Below, piece by piece: positions 34,251 to 44,450 of a stretch of DNA of 64,000 nucleotides. The DNA comes from Arthrobacter sp. PGP41 (lineage in GTDB: Bacteria > Actinomycetota > Actinomycetes > Actinomycetales > Micrococcaceae): positions 1,116,001 to 1,180,000 of the forward strand of contig NZ_CP026514.1 of the NCBI RefSeq assembly GCF_002953935.1. The letters run 5' to 3'. The position numbers and the translations under genes were made by a program. The notes beneath the pieces were generated by a model that worked only from the letters and a program-made list of their open reading frames with translations, was not told the DNA's origin and searched no databases. How positions within the stretch are numbered: position 1 is the first letter of the stretch; every line of letters begins with the position of its first letter.

Positions 34251-35697
34251 CAGTTCGCGGATAGTGGCGCACCTGAAATCCTGGATGTCTTCAGCCGCGC
34301 CGGGAGCGAAACTGCCGTCCACCCGTTCCCTCGTGGCCGAGTACCAGGCCAGCCCGGTCACCGTGCAGAAGGCCCTGCAGACCCTCACGGCCCAGGGCCT
34401 CATTGAAAGCCGTCCCGGCGTGGGGACGTTCGTGCGGGCTGTCCGGATGGCGCGCCCGTCCGACTACGGCTGGCAGACGGCGGCGCTCCGCTCGCCGTCG
34501 GCGGCGCTGCCGCCAGCTTCTGCCACCATGCGGGACGTGCCGCTTGGCGCCATCGCCTTCCACTCCGGCTATCCTGCCCGCGAGCTCCTCCCGGAACGGT
34601 TGGTGCGGGCGGCCCTTGCCCGCGCCTCCCGCGGTGACGCGGCACTGTCCAGGCCGCCCGCCGCCGGCCTGCCCGAACTGCAGTCGTGGTTCGCCCACGA
34701 GCTCAGCACGTCGACGCCGGCGGGAATTTCGCCGCCGAACCCAAGCGACGTCGTCGTACTCCCCGGCAGCCAGAGCGGGCTGAGCTCCATCTTCAGCGCG
34801 CTGGTGGGCAGGGGACAGCCGTTGCTGATGGAGTCGCCGTCCTACTGGGGGGCCATCCTCGCCGCCGCGCAGGCGGGCGTCCGCGTAGTCCCGGTGCCCA
34901 GCGGCCCGGAAGGGCCGGATGCCATGGAGCTTGCCCGCGCCTTTGACGAGTCCGGGGCGCGGGTTTTCTACGCGCAGCCCAACTATGCAAACCCCACCGG
35001 CGCGCAGTGGGCTTCGGAACGCCGCGACGAGGTCCTGGACGTGGTCCGCGCGAAGGGCGCGTTCCTGGTGGAGGACGACTGGGCACACGACTTTGGCATC
35101 ACCTCCAGCCCCGTGCCCGTAGCGTCCCGCGACGATTCCGGGCACGTCGTCTACCTGCGCTCGCTGACCAAGAGCGTGTCCACTTCCATCCGGGTGGCGG
35201 CGCTCATTGCCCGCGGGCCGGCACGGGAGCGCATCCTTGCAGACCGGGCCGCCGAATCGATGTACGTGAGCGGACTGCTGCAGGCGGCCGCGCTCGACGT
35301 CGTCACGCAACCAGGGTGGCAGACGCACCTGCGCAGCCTGCGCCACCAGCTTGAATCCCGCAGGGACCTGCTGGTCACCAGCGTGCGGGAGCATATCCCC
35401 CGGGCACACCTTGAGCAGGTGCCGAGAGGCGGGCTCCACCTGTGGTTGCGGCTTCCAGACGGAACGGACCTGGCGCGCCTGGCCCGGGACTGCGAAGCCG
35501 CTGGGGTCATTATTGCCCCTGGCGACGAGTGGTTCCCGGCTGAGCCTGCGGGTCCTTTCGTCCGGCTCAACTACTCCGGCACGAATCCGGGCGCCTTCCC
35601 GGAAGGCGCCCGGATCATTGGCCAGATGCTGGAGCGGAACCTGGCCTGGGAGTCAGCTGGCCAGGACCGCGCAGACGTCAGTGGCAGTCCCGGATGA
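34237..35697 (+). CDS. MocR/PdxR-type regulator (GntR HTH fused to aminotransferase)
   Basis: 486 residues. The N-terminal winged helix covers RIVAHLKSWMSSAAPGAKLP to SPVTVQKALQTLTAQGLIES; the class I aminotransferase-like domain follows with LPGSQSGLSSIFSALVGRGQ, YAQPNYANPTGAQW and YLRSLTKSVSTSIRVAALI, where the Lys of LTKS should bind PLP. Such proteins sense PLP or an amino-acid adduct and regulate vitamin B6, amino-acid or transport genes. A start at 34237 gives MNNDSSSRIVAHL and removes a long unconserved extension. It is divergent from, and overlaps the start of, the EamA transporter gene. Confidence 0.92.
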   Translation: MNNDSSSRIVAHLKSWMSSAAPGAKLPSTRSLVAEYQASPVTVQKALQTLTAQGLIESRPGVGTFVRAVRMARPSDYGWQTAALRSPSAALPPASATMRDVPLGAIAFHSGYPARELLPERLVRAALARASRGDAALSRPPAAGLPELQSWFAHELSTSTPAGISPPNPSDVVVLPGSQSGLSSIFSALVGRGQPLLMESPSYWGAILAAAQAGVRVVPVPSGPEGPDAMELARAFDESGARVFYAQPNYANPTGAQWASERRDEVLDVVRAKGAFLVEDDWAHDFGITSSPVPVASRDDSGHVVYLRSLTKSVSTSIRVAALIARGPARERILADRAAESMYVSGLLQAAALDVVTQPGWQTHLRSLRHQLESRRDLLVTSVREHIPRAHLEQVPRGGLHLWLRLPDGTDLARLARDCEAAGVIIAPGDEWFPAEPAGPFVRLNYSGTNPGAFPEGARIIGQMLERNLAWESAGQDRADVSGSPG

Positions 35698-36209
35698 ACT
35701 GACCAGGGTCCACACACCCTCGGTGCTGATGGTGTAAACGGCCCTTCCGCACTCACTAACCTTGCGGAGTGCAAGGAACAGGCAGGCGACTGCGTGACCG
35801 CCGAACGGCTTCTGCTTGAGGCTGTGGACGCGTCGCTGGAACTCGGGGTCCACGGGAACCTCGCTGCATCTCTTGAATCACTGGCTGGAGTCTATGCCGG
35901 GCAGAACCGCCTGGAGTTCGCCATCAGGTTGCTTGCAGCAGCTAATGCTTACCGGTGGGAGCACGTGCGGCCCTTGAACACGGAGGAAGAGAAACGCGTG
36001 GCAACCATCACCGCGCGCGTCCGGGCGGAAGCCGGTCCTATCCGTTTTGGATTGCCTGGGCCGGCGGAAAATCCCTCACCATAAGGCAGGCGGTCAACGA
36101 GGTGCTGCAGGGCGCACGCCACACCGGAGTCCCGCCGGGCGCTGCCCGCCCGGCAGGCGCGTATCCATCAACCCCGGGGAGCGCCGTGGACCCGGCGCCG
36201 TGGTCCTGA
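35698..36209 (+). pseudogene. C-terminal remnant of a TPR-containing LuxR/AfsR-type regulator
   Basis: The frame is open directly after the MocR stop and reads ALTNLAECKEQAGD, LLLEAVDASLELGVHGN and SLESLAGVYAGQNRLEFAIR, a tetratricopeptide pattern common in the C-terminal part of large ATPase-type regulators. Near 36040 the match switches frame to FWIAWAGGKSLTIRQAVNEV, the usual last segment of those proteins. No DNA-binding or ATPase part is present. It is a decayed, 5'-truncated and frameshifted fragment. The tail to 36209 is not similar to anything I recognise. Confidence 0.65.
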
Positions 36210-36265
36210 CTCATAGTGCTGACCGCGACCCATAGTCGTGGCCCCGGGGTCCGTGTCCACCCGGG

Positions 36266-36487
36266 TCAGTCCTTCGTGTCCTCGGCGTGGTGTTCCTCGG
36301 AGTGTGCTGCCTTTTCGCGGGCCTCAATCTGGTGCTGCTCAAGTTTCGCTTCGGCATCCCTGCGCCGGTAGCCGATGGACCGGGCCTGTTCAGGCGTGGG
36401 ATGCCGGTGCTCCCGTTCCCAGGCATGGTCATTGACGCCGGTGCCCGGGACTGCCTCGTCATCAGGACTGTTGGTTTCTTCATCCAT
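36266..36487 (-). CDS. Small hydrophilic protein of unknown function
   Basis: 73 residues, starting MDEETNSPDDEAVPGTGVND and rich in Glu, His and Arg. HPTPEQARSIGYRRRDAEAK and the C-terminal half are predicted helical and charged. The ATG at 36487 follows GAAAGGG at a spacing of seven. There is no membrane segment or Cys. It may be a small stress or nucleic-acid-associated protein; I do not recognise the family. It stands between two degraded genes. Confidence 0.6.
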   Translation of the reverse strand: MDEETNSPDDEAVPGTGVNDHAWEREHRHPTPEQARSIGYRRRDAEAKLEQHQIEAREKAAHSEEHHAEDTKD

Positions 36488-36526
36488 ATTCAAACCCTTT
36501 CACAGACCCGGTGCGGATAGTAGGGC

Positions 36527-36951
36527 CTACGCCCCGAGCCTCCCGTGGGTGCTGATCACGTTGCCTTTGCTGGTCCGGGACTCGTCCTGCAGCACCAGCC
36601 GGGTGGTTGGGTCGCCGTCCTGGAACAGGCGCCGGCCGGTTCCCGTTCCTCCAGCGGCGCGTCCATCAGCCGCGAGTTGTGCCACTCCAGCGGCTCCGCC
36701 AGGGTCCGCGACGCCACAAACTTCTCCACCGGGTTGATGAAGGCGGCAAAGTCCTCGTCCACCGACGCATTGGGCCAGTAGGCTGCCCACTCCTGGTAGC
36801 TCACCCGGCCCAGCACCACGGTGTCCACCGTTTCCATCATGGTGCTCAGGCCGGCTCCCAGTTCGTCGTCGAAGCTGTCGAACTGGAACCTGTAGGGATC
36901 GGAGACCACCCCGTCCACGGAGTGGAACAGGCCGGCAGTGACTTTGCGCAT
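36527..36951 (-). pseudogene. RibD/DHFR-like reductase with internal deletion and frameshift
   Basis: Starts MRKVTAGLFHSVDGVVSDPY and continues with DTVVLGRVSYQEWAAYWPNA and FVASRTLAEPLEWHNSRLMD, the N-terminal half of the 'dihydrofolate reductase family protein' group (RibD_C). After PLEEREPAG the expected central strands are missing. The C-terminal segment GRRLFQDGDPTTRLVL then appears in a different frame and runs to the stop at 36527. A full-length member has about 185-190 residues, so around 40 residues have been lost. The remnant cannot fold normally. Confidence 0.8.
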
Positions 36952-37161
36952 GGGGACCTTTCGGGAATGCCTTTCGAGTGGACAGGCAACACGCTAGTGC
37001 GCCCTCCCGGCGAGCGGAAGGTCCGTGCTGGAATGCACGACGGCGGCTGCTCCAGTTACGTTCATCACTCGCCGCGGCGTCTTGCGGGGTTTCGCTGATT
37101 CCGGGCCCCATACTTGTGGTGAGCGGCCGTTGCCGCGCCCCGGCCAGGCAGGAGGAAGTGC

Positions 37162-37584
37162 ATGGAAACCCTGAAAAAAATCGTGACCAACCAGTATTTC
37201 CCGGCCGGTGCAGTACTTACGGCTGTCCTGCTCTTCTGGGCCGTGGGACTCTTGGGCGGGCTGTCCCTCCTGAACAACAACCAGCCGCCGCTGACGACGC
37301 TCACGTGGATGCTGTTTGTCTACATGGCCGCGGTGCTCACCCCTCTTGCCGGCGCAGCGGCCGCCGTCGACCTGGTCCGGCGCTGGCGGCGCAACCGCAC
37401 AACTGAAGCAGCGGGCGCCATTGAAGCAGCGCGGGCATCGGATCAGGATGTCACAGCCGAAGAAGAATCCGCCGCCCAGCCTGTGCCGGCTCAGGACCAG
37501 CCAGGAGCGGATCGGACGGCACCCCGGAAACCGGTCCAGCAGAAGCCCGCCCAGAAGAAGCCCGGCTCCAAGAAGGCTGCCTAG
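37162..37584 (+). CDS. Small membrane protein of unknown function with Lys/Pro-rich tail
   Basis: 140 residues. Two membrane helices (YFPAGAVLTAVLLFWAVGLLG and LTWMLFVYMAAVLTPLAGAA) are followed by a basic patch RRWRRNR and a 60-residue cytoplasmic tail of Ala, Gln, Pro and Lys ending [20 protein letters not shown] lies about seven bases before the ATG. The tail resembles disordered nucleic-acid- or peptidoglycan-interacting tails, but no family is recognised. It converges with the REC-GGDEF gene, and the two stop codons overlap by four bases. Confidence 0.7.
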   Translation: METLKKIVTNQYFPAGAVLTAVLLFWAVGLLGGLSLLNNNQPPLTTLTWMLFVYMAAVLTPLAGAAAAVDLVRRWRRNRTTEAAGAIEAARASDQDVTAEEESAAQPVPAQDQPGADRTAPRKPVQQKPAQKKPGSKKAA

Positions 37585-38498
37585 CCGGACCGCCGCGCCA
37601 GTTCCACCCTGTTTCGCCCCGCGGCCTTTGCTGCGTACAGGGCCGCATCGGCCTCACCCAGCAGGGTAACCGTATCCACTGGGTGCTCCGCGGTGAATGC
37701 GGAGAGCCCAGCACTGAGCCGCAGCTGGCCGGTAGGATCGCCGGCGTGCGCGATTGCCAGGCCCCGTACAGCATCCAGGGCCCGTTCCATCAGTGCCTTC
37801 GCGCCGGATACCGACTGCCGGGGCAGTACCAGCAGGAACTCCTCCCCGCCGAAGCGGTACACGCCGTCGCTTTTCCGGACGGAGCTGAGCAGCGCTTCCG
37901 CCACAGCCCGCAGGGCCTGGTCGCCTGCGGGGTGGCCATAGAGGTCGTTGTAGGTCTTGAAGTTGTCCACGTCGCACATGGCCAGGCTGTACTTTTCCCC
38001 GTACCGAACGCTCCGCTGGTGGAGCTGCTCCAGATCCTCCGAGAGCTTCAGCCGGTTGTGCAGCCCTGTCAGCGGGTCTGTGCGCGCCTGCCGGGCCAGG
38101 ACCCTGCGGTAGTGCGCCAGGTCCGCGTGGAGGGTGGTGACACGCAGCGCCACCAGCAGCCGGGCCTGCAGCACGAAGGGGTCCAACGGCTTGGTGACGT
38201 AATCGTCGGCCCCGGCCTTGAGCCCGGCCAGTATGTCCTCGCGGGACCCCTGCGACGTGAGCAGGACGACGTAGGTGTAAAGGTCCTCCTCCCGCTCCCG
38301 GATGGCCCGGCACAAGGCCATCCCGTCCATTCCCGGCATCACCCTGTCCGTTACCACCACATCGGGTTGGTGCTCCAGGTAGAGGGCCCAGGCCTGGTCG
38401 CCGTCGGCTGCTGCCAGGCAGTCGTGCCCGGAGCGCTCGACGGCGGCCCTTGCCACCATCAGCGACCCTGGATCGTCGTCAGCTACCAGCACCTTCAC
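37581..38498 (-). CDS. Response regulator with GGDEF domain (diguanylate cyclase)
   Basis: 305 residues. The receiver domain has phospho-acceptor Asp51 ([13 protein letters not shown]), acidic pocket ADDD and the Lys in YVTKPLDP. A linker helix leads to a GGDEF domain with active-site GGEEF at 217-221 and an inhibitory I-site R-K-S-D at 208-211, five residues before it, so product inhibition by c-di-GMP is expected. Its ATG overlaps the stop of the hybrid kinase gene (ATGA), so the two are translationally coupled and it is the likely output of that kinase. It resembles WspR/PleD-type regulators. Confidence 0.95.
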   Translation of the reverse strand: MKVLVADDDPGSLMVARAAVERSGHDCLAAADGDQAWALYLEHQPDVVVTDRVMPGMDGMALCRAIREREEDLYTYVVLLTSQGSREDILAGLKAGADDYVTKPLDPFVLQARLLVALRVTTLHADLAHYRRVLARQARTDPLTGLHNRLKLSEDLEQLHQRSVRYGEKYSLAMCDVDNFKTYNDLYGHPAGDQALRAVAEALLSSVRKSDGVYRFGGEEFLLVLPRQSVSGAKALMERALDAVRGLAIAHAGDPTGQLRLSAGLSAFTAEHPVDTVTLLGEADAALYAAKAAGRNRVELARRSG

Positions 38499-41400
38499 GT
38501 GGCCTCCTTTAACGCCGTGTCGAGTCCTGCGTCCAGCAGCCGCAGTTCAGCCTCGAGACGGCGGACCAGTCCCGGGCCGTCGCCGTCCCGTGCGCTGCGC
38601 CCCATCCGCTCCAGCTCTGCACAGGTCCCCGCTACTTGCGCCGCCCCGATATTGGCTGCCGCCCCCTTGAGCGCGTGCGCCGCCCTGGCAAGGGCGGGCC
38701 AATCGCCGTCGTTCACTGCTGCACGCAGCGCCGCGAGGCGTCCGGGGAGCTCCCGCCTGAACGCGGCCACCGCCGCGGGCAGCAGTCCCAGGCCGTCGCC
38801 GGGCCCCAGGTCCCGCAGGATCGCAAGCCTGTCCCGGTCCAGAATCGGCGGGCCTACGGGATCGGCAGGAGCCCGGACCCCGGTGACGGCAAGCGGGCGC
38901 TGGACAGCCTGGGGGACGCGCTGGGGCTCAGGTTCCGGAACCCAGCGGGCCAGCGTGGCTTCCAGGGCTGCGGCATCCACGGGCTTTGCCAGGTAGTCGT
39001 CCATGCCGGCTGCCAGGCAGCGTTCCCGGTCGCCGTCCAGCGCCCCCGCCGTCATGGCAATGATCGGCAGGCGGGTATGGGTGCCGGCCCTGCCCCGGAT
39101 CTGCCGCGTGGCCTCGAAACCGTCCATCACCGGCATGTGGCAGTCCATCAGAACGGCTGAGTACCTGGAATCCGCGGTGGCGGTGAGGGCCTCTGCGCCG
39201 TTGGACACCACGTCCACGGCATAGCCGAGTCCGCTGACCGTTGCGCGGGCCACCAGTTGGTTGACCTCGTTGTCCTCCACCACCAGGATGCGCCCCTTCG
39301 ATGGCCCGTCCGTCACCGGCACCGGCGGTACTGAACCGGCGGCCGGAACGGAGGGCTCGTGCGTGGATATGAGGCGGACCAGCCGGTTGTAGAACTCGGA
39401 ACTTCGGACCGGCTTCATGAGCCATTCGCGCACGCCCGCATCCGTGATCTCGGCCGCGTTGACCTGCATGGTGGACGTGAGCATTATCAGTTCGATATCC
39501 GCCAGGGCGGCTTCGCCTTTCAGGCGCCGCGCCAGCTCCAGCCCGTCCATGCCCGGCATGCACAAGTCCAGGACTGCCAGGTGGAAGGGTTCTCCGGCTG
39601 CGTGTGCCTCGCGGGCACGCACCAGCGCTGAGGCAGCATCGGGGAACGCTTCCGGCTGCAGCTGCCAGCCGCGCAACTGGGACTCGAGGACCAGCCTGTT
39701 GGTGGCGTTGTCATCCACCACCAAAACCCGCAGGCCGCTCAGGAAACCGGCTGCCGGAACCGGGTCGGTGGACGGCGGGGCAACCGGCAGGGGCAGCCGG
39801 AACTGGAAGGTGCTGCCCTTCCCCGGAGCACTCTCAACGGAAATCTCGCCATCCATCGCATCGGCCAGGCGGCGGCAGATGGCGAGGCCCAGTCCGGTAC
39901 CGCCGTATCTCCTGGTGGTGGAGGCATCGGCCTGGGAGAACGACTGGAAAAGCCTGCCAAGCTGGGAAGGGTGGATCCCGATGCCGGTGTCACGCACCTC
40001 GAAGCACGCCATGGCGGTGCTTCCGGGTGCCGCTCCGGGGCTCTCCGTTGTAACCCTTATGGACACCTCGCCTGACGCCGTGAATTTAACCGCGTTGGAG
40101 GCAAGATTCAGGAGGACCTGCCGGATCCGGCCGGAGTCACCCACCAGCCGTACCGGGACGTCCGGCTCGCAGTAGGCGATCAGCTCCAGGCTCTTGGCCT
40201 GTGCCGGTTCCGCCAGGAGCCCGGCCACCTCCTCCACCAACGTGCGCGGATCAAAGGGACGCGCCTCCAAATCAACCTTGCCGGCCTCCAGCTTGGAGAA
40301 ATCGAGGATGTCGTTGATCAGGGCCAGCAGTGCCTCCCCGGCGCTTTTGACACCTTCCGCATACTGCTTCTGGGTCGGGTCCAGCGGGGTTTCCAGCAAC
40401 AGGGCCGTCAGGCCCACCACCCCGTTCATGGGGGTGCGGATTTCATGGCTCATGGTGGCCAGGAACTCCGACTTCAGCCGGCTGGACTCCATCGCCGCCT
40501 CACGGGCCGCTTCCAGTTCCCTGGTCCGGACGGCCACTTCATCCTCCAGCCCGGTGGTGAGGGTGATGTTCTCAAAAATAATCAGAACCTGCCGGACCAT
40601 GACAAACACCAGCACGGCAGCGCCTACCACCAGCAGGAACGGCTCAAGTTCGTCCATGTGGGGCCCCGCGAACAGCACCACCGCCATGAGGAGCGGGACG
40701 TACGGCAGCAACTCCAGGGCCAGGGTGTAGCCAGCCCGGTCCGTCCCCGAGCTTTCCTCGTACGGAGCCAGCGGGGCCAAGGCAATCAGGAGGAAGGCGA
40801 TGATCCATCCCAGGGCCAGGGGCGACCCGGTGGTGCCGGTAACGCCGTCGAACGTCATCCGCACGTAGACGCTGTCCGTCACGGCCAGAACCAGCAGGCC
40901 GCCGCCCAGGAACAGCCATGGCCGCCGCTCGCCCGGCTGGCGCCGCATGGCAAGGACCAGGACCAGGGACGTAATCACCAGATCCGCCACGGGGTAGGCC
41001 ATCCCGGTGAGCCGCGCCAGCGGATCGCCCTCGGCCTCGAAGGCCTGCCCAAGCACCATGTACCAGCTGACCACCAGGACAGAACCGGCAATCACGGCAG
41101 CATCCATGACCGCCCGGTACAGCGCCACCGCATGGTTGCCGCTGCGCCTCTTAAACGCAAAGAGGGCGGCGACCGCGGGCACCGAGTAGCCGATGAACAG
41201 GGCATCCGCCAGGGAGGGGAACGGATATACGTGGTTGTTCGCGAGGCCGTAGAAGGCGTAGAGGGCCATCCCGGCGGCCCACATAAAGGCAGCGACAGCT
41301 ACAAAGGCCCAGGCCCTGGCATTGACGCCCCCTCGCAGCGCAGCACGCGTGCAGCTTGCTCCGGCAAGCAAGGAAGCTGCCAGGATCAGGAAGTCACCCG

Positions 41401-41548
41401 TCACGAGGGCGGCCGGAGACCCGCTGTTTACGGCAAGGAACAGTCCGAGCACAGCCAAGGCCGCGCCCGTGGACACAGCCGGCCACTTTAGCGGCGCCGT
41501 GTTGCTGCCGCCGGCGGACCGACCCTCCAGGAGACCAGTCTGAGACAC
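38495..41548 (-). CDS. Hybrid histidine kinase: multi-TM, HisKA, HATPase, REC, REC, Hpt
   Basis: 1017 residues. About nine or ten N-terminal membrane helices (to ~325) are followed by a coiled coil, HisKA with His368 ([15 protein letters not shown]), and HATPase_c with N box ([10 protein letters not shown]), G1 (RDTGIGI) and G2 ([11 protein letters not shown]). The first receiver has Asp661 ([10 protein letters not shown]), the second Asp802 ([10 protein letters not shown]), and a C-terminal Hpt carries His958 ([15 protein letters not shown]). All phosphorelay residues are intact, as in BarA/TorS-type kinases. It starts with GTG at 41548 after GGGAGG. It overlaps the REC-GGDEF gene by four bases, defining a phosphorelay that should set c-di-GMP level. 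The sensed signal is unknown. Confidence 0.95.
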   Translation of the reverse strand: MSQTGLLEGRSAGGSNTAPLKWPAVSTGAALAVLGLFLAVNSGSPAALVTGDFLILAASLLAGASCTRAALRGGVNARAWAFVAVAAFMWAAGMALYAFYGLANNHVYPFPSLADALFIGYSVPAVAALFAFKRRSGNHAVALYRAVMDAAVIAGSVLVVSWYMVLGQAFEAEGDPLARLTGMAYPVADLVITSLVLVLAMRRQPGERRPWLFLGGGLLVLAVTDSVYVRMTFDGVTGTTGSPLALGWIIAFLLIALAPLAPYEESSGTDRAGYTLALELLPYVPLLMAVVLFAGPHMDELEPFLLVVGAAVLVFVMVRQVLIIFENITLTTGLEDEVAVRTRELEAAREAAMESSRLKSEFLATMSHEIRTPMNGVVGLTALLLETPLDPTQKQYAEGVKSAGEALLALINDILDFSKLEAGKVDLEARPFDPRTLVEEVAGLLAEPAQAKSLELIAYCEPDVPVRLVGDSGRIRQVLLNLASNAVKFTASGEVSIRVTTESPGAAPGSTAMACFEVRDTGIGIHPSQLGRLFQSFSQADASTTRRYGGTGLGLAICRRLADAMDGEISVESAPGKGSTFQFRLPLPVAPPSTDPVPAAGFLSGLRVLVVDDNATNRLVLESQLRGWQLQPEAFPDAASALVRAREAHAAGEPFHLAVLDLCMPGMDGLELARRLKGEAALADIELIMLTSTMQVNAAEITDAGVREWLMKPVRSSEFYNRLVRLISTHEPSVPAAGSVPPVPVTDGPSKGRILVVEDNEVNQLVARATVSGLGYAVDVVSNGAEALTATADSRYSAVLMDCHMPVMDGFEATRQIRGRAGTHTRLPIIAMTAGALDGDRERCLAAGMDDYLAKPVDAAALEATLARWVPEPEPQRVPQAVQRPLAVTGVRAPADPVGPPILDRDRLAILRDLGPGDGLGLLPAAVAAFRRELPGRLAALRAAVNDGDWPALARAAHALKGAAANIGAAQVAGTCAELERMGRSARDGDGPGLVRRLEAELRLLDAGLDTALKEAT

Positions 41549-41689
41549 GCGGAACCTCCCCCTACGTGCGCCTGTACTCCGAAGCCGTTACCGCTGAGGA
41601 ACCGTAATCGGAGCCCACCCGAGACCTGGGCGGAGGCGCCCTTCCATGCTATCCCCCTCAGGCGGAAGGCGCGCCCCTCCCGGGCGGCG

Positions 41690-43831
41690 CTACCGCTCCT
41701 TGAGGGCATTGAGCACTTCCTCCGCACGCTGCAACGCCTGGTCCAGCCGCCGGCCGGGCTGCGGGAGCGAGAACAGGTACCCCTGGAGCGTGTCGCATTC
41801 GAGTGCCGTGAGGTAGTCCGCCTGCGCTGCCGTTTCCACACCTTCCGCCGTGACCGTCAGGCCAAGGCTGTGGGCCATGTTGATCATGGAGCTGAGGATG
41901 GGGAGCCGCTCGTTGCCGGTGTGCACCATGGATACGAACGTCTTGTCGATCTTCACAGTGTCCACCGGCAGGTCCTGAAGCCTGCCCAGCGAGGAATAGC
42001 CGGTGCCGAAGTCGTCCAGGGCAACCCTGGCGCCCGCGTCCCGCAGGGTGCTGAGCTGTTTGATCAGGGTGCAGTCGGCGTCGAAGAACACGCTCTCGGT
42101 GACCTCCAGGACCAGCTGGTAGGCGGCTACGCCCTTGGTCTCCGCGAGCCCCAGGACGGTTTGCGCGAAATCCGGGTCCTGCAGCTGGACACCGGAGACG
42201 TTCACGGCGAGCGACCGGGACGGGTCCCGGCTGAGCCAGGGCGCCAGCTCCGCCATGCCGCGTGCCATCACTTCGGCACCGATCTCGTTGATCAGTCCCG
42301 TGCGTTCTGCCAGCGGGATGAAGACCGACGGCGGGACCCGGGTGCCGTCGCTGTCCCACCTCGCCAGTGCCTCCAACGTGACCACCTGCCCCATGCGGTG
42401 GGAAACGATGGGCTGGAAATCCACCGAGATCTCGCTCCGGGCCACGGCAAGCTGCAGCCCGCCCTCCATGTAGGTCCGTTGCACCAGGGCCGTCATCATC
42501 TCCGGGTGGAAGCGCAGGAACCGGTTCTTGCCGGCGGCCTTGGCCGCGTACATGGCAATGTCGGCCTGGCGCAGGAGCTCGGAGGCGCCCACATTGTCCC
42601 GGGCCAGGGAGGCGAGCCCCAGGCTGAGGCTTGGCCGCAGGACCGTGCCCTGGATGGTGACCGGGACGTTCAGGCACCGGACGATGCATTCGGCAATGGC
42701 GTCGGCGTCCGGGCAGGCGGTCAGGAGCACAACGAATTCGTCACCGCCCAGCCTGGCCACCACGTCCGCAGTCGGGACACAGCCGGCGAGCCGGCGGGCC
42801 ACCTCCGTCAGCATGTCATCCCCGGCCTGGTGGCCGAGGATGTCATTGACTTCCTTGAAGTCGTCCAGGTCCAGGAGCAGGACGTCGACGGTCTTCAGCC
42901 GCGGCTCCTTAAGCGCATCCGCCAGTGCGTCATTGAAAACTGCCCTGTTGGCCAGCCCCGTGAGCGGGTCCTGGAACGCCATCGCGCGCAGCTTCTCCGT
43001 CTGCGCCGCCAAGTCCATCATGGCCTGGCGGGCCTGCTCCTCGGCCTTCCGCCGCGGCGTTACATCCCGGAAGCTCCACACCCTGCCCACCACTTCGTCC
43101 CCCACGCGCTGGGGGCGGGAATACCGCTCCAGGGTCCGGCCGTCCTTGAATTCCAGGATGTCATGGCTTTCCGCGGCCGGGTCCGCTTCGAGCTCCGCCA
43201 TCCGGGCCATGAACGCATCCGGGGCGACGAGCTGGGCGAGAATGAGCTGCAGGATGCGCTCTTCGCTGCCACTCTGGAAAAGCTCCGCAGGCATTCCCCA
43301 CATGGTAAGGAACTGGTCATTGAACCCGGCGACGCTGCCGTGGGAATTGATGACCAGGATGCCATCCGCGGTTGACTCCAGCGTGGCGGTCAGCAGGGAC
43401 ATCGCCTCCCGCAGGTCGGCGTCCGCGTCCTGGCGGTGGGAAGTACCCCGGACGGACAGCAGCAGTAGCGGCCCGGCGGGGACGCCGTCGTCGGATCCCG
43501 GCATCAGGGAACCCGCCGCTTCAGCGGGGAACTCCGTCCCGTCCCCGCGCACTCCGTAGATTTCGCGGGGCGGGAGATGCTCCTCGGGCCCGGCAAGGAG
43601 CCTGGCGAAAAGCTGTTCCACCTCGCCGCGGAAGCCCTCGGCCAGGAGCATCCTGTGGTCCCGCCCGGCCAGGTCCCTGCTGAAGTACCCGAACATCCTC
43701 CCTGCGGCGGCGTTGGCCATTGCGATGCTGCCATCGGCCGCGATGGACAAGAGAGCGTCCGGGCTGGCGTCCAGGACTGTGCCGAACATTTGTGCTGCCG
43801 GATTTTTCCTGTGGTTCCAGTCATCAATCAT
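41690..43831 (-). CDS. PAS-PAS-GGDEF-EAL bifunctional c-di-GMP protein
   Basis: 713 residues. Two PAS domains (VLDASPDALLSIAADGSIAM and TLESTADGILVINSHGSVAG) precede a GGDEF domain with intact GGDEF at 362-366 and an EAL domain with EAL at 487-489, DDFGTGYSSLG, KIDKTF and TAEGVET. Both catalytic sites look functional, so synthesis or hydrolysis of c-di-GMP would be chosen by the PAS input. It is soluble, with no membrane helix. ATG at 43831 follows a G-run ribosome site; the upstream in-frame codons are rejected. It lies 141 bp upstream of the hybrid kinase on the same strand and probably belongs to the same regulon. Confidence 0.95.
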   Translation of the reverse strand: MIDDWNHRKNPAAQMFGTVLDASPDALLSIAADGSIAMANAAAGRMFGYFSRDLAGRDHRMLLAEGFRGEVEQLFARLLAGPEEHLPPREIYGVRGDGTEFPAEAAGSLMPGSDDGVPAGPLLLLSVRGTSHRQDADADLREAMSLLTATLESTADGILVINSHGSVAGFNDQFLTMWGMPAELFQSGSEERILQLILAQLVAPDAFMARMAELEADPAAESHDILEFKDGRTLERYSRPQRVGDEVVGRVWSFRDVTPRRKAEEQARQAMMDLAAQTEKLRAMAFQDPLTGLANRAVFNDALADALKEPRLKTVDVLLLDLDDFKEVNDILGHQAGDDMLTEVARRLAGCVPTADVVARLGGDEFVVLLTACPDADAIAECIVRCLNVPVTIQGTVLRPSLSLGLASLARDNVGASELLRQADIAMYAAKAAGKNRFLRFHPEMMTALVQRTYMEGGLQLAVARSEISVDFQPIVSHRMGQVVTLEALARWDSDGTRVPPSVFIPLAERTGLINEIGAEVMARGMAELAPWLSRDPSRSLAVNVSGVQLQDPDFAQTVLGLAETKGVAAYQLVLEVTESVFFDADCTLIKQLSTLRDAGARVALDDFGTGYSSLGRLQDLPVDTVKIDKTFVSMVHTGNERLPILSSMINMAHSLGLTVTAEGVETAAQADYLTALECDTLQGYLFSLPQPGRRLDQALQRAEEVLNALKER

Positions 43832-43955
43832 TGCGCCCCCCCCGCACATCATAAAGCGCGAATGCTGAATTGGTGACGGAACAGCAGGAACTGGTTACCG
43901 GCTGCCGGGCGCCCTGTGTGCGTGCGGCCCGGTTGCCAGGTCCCACCGGGAACAC

Positions 43956-43990
43956 AAATAGCGCCGCCCCTTGGAGGGGCGGCGCTATTT
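43956..43990 (-). terminator. Terminator hairpin between GlsB and PAS-GGDEF-EAL genes
   Basis: Perfect 15-bp arms AAATAGCGCCGCCCC and GGGGCGGCGCTATTT with a five-base loop, 25 bases after the glsB-type stop. The A/T ends give short U-runs in both directions. Confidence 0.85.
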
Positions 43991-44015
43991 TCTTGTTGAG
44001 GAATATGTGGGGTTG

Positions 44016-44285
44016 CTACACCCGGCGGCCACTGCGGTTGGCAACCGCACCGTAAACCAGGAGCACGATGACTGAACCAAGAATGGCCAGCAGCCAGGTG
44101 CGGAGATCGAAGAATTCAGCCAGTCCGCCGCCGAAAATCAGCGAGCCGATCCAGCCGCCCAAAAGGGCGCCGACAACGCCGAGAACCAGGGTAACCACCC
44201 AGCCTCCGCCTTGGCGGCCAGGCAAGATGGCCTTTGCAATGGCGCCGGCGATCAGGCCCAAAATGAGAAATCCGAGAATACCCAT
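44016..44285 (-). CDS. GlsB/YeaQ/YmgE family stress membrane protein
   Basis: 89 residues, three membrane helices. It starts MGILGFLILGLIAGAIAKAI, then LPGRQGGGWVVTLVLGVVGA and GGWIGSLIF, matching the Transgly_assoc family. The dibasic GRQGGG turn between helices is diagnostic. Members are induced by envelope or acid stress in several bacteria, but their biochemical role is unknown. It has its own terminator and a GGAGTGG ribosome site, so it is monocistronic. Confidence 0.92.
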   Translation of the reverse strand: MGILGFLILGLIAGAIAKAILPGRQGGGWVVTLVLGVVGALLGGWIGSLIFGGGLAEFFDLRTWLLAILGSVIVLLVYGAVANRSGRRV

Positions 44286-44450
44286 GTTGCCACTCCTTAA
44301 TCAGTAAGTTGTGCCGGGCCCCCATTTCCGGTTCCATAATTCAATCAGTGTGCTTACTGCTCTGCAAGAGTTTGATTGTCACGGGATGACTGTCAGTTTT
44401 CGCGCCTGGATAGGATTGGGTGTCCCCGCCACCAACCAAGGAGCTCCCGC

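Noticed and set aside
41870..43375. 501-codon plus-strand frame opposite the GGDEF-EAL gene
   Set aside because: Shadow frame of a gene with intact catalytic motifs; no recognisable domain.
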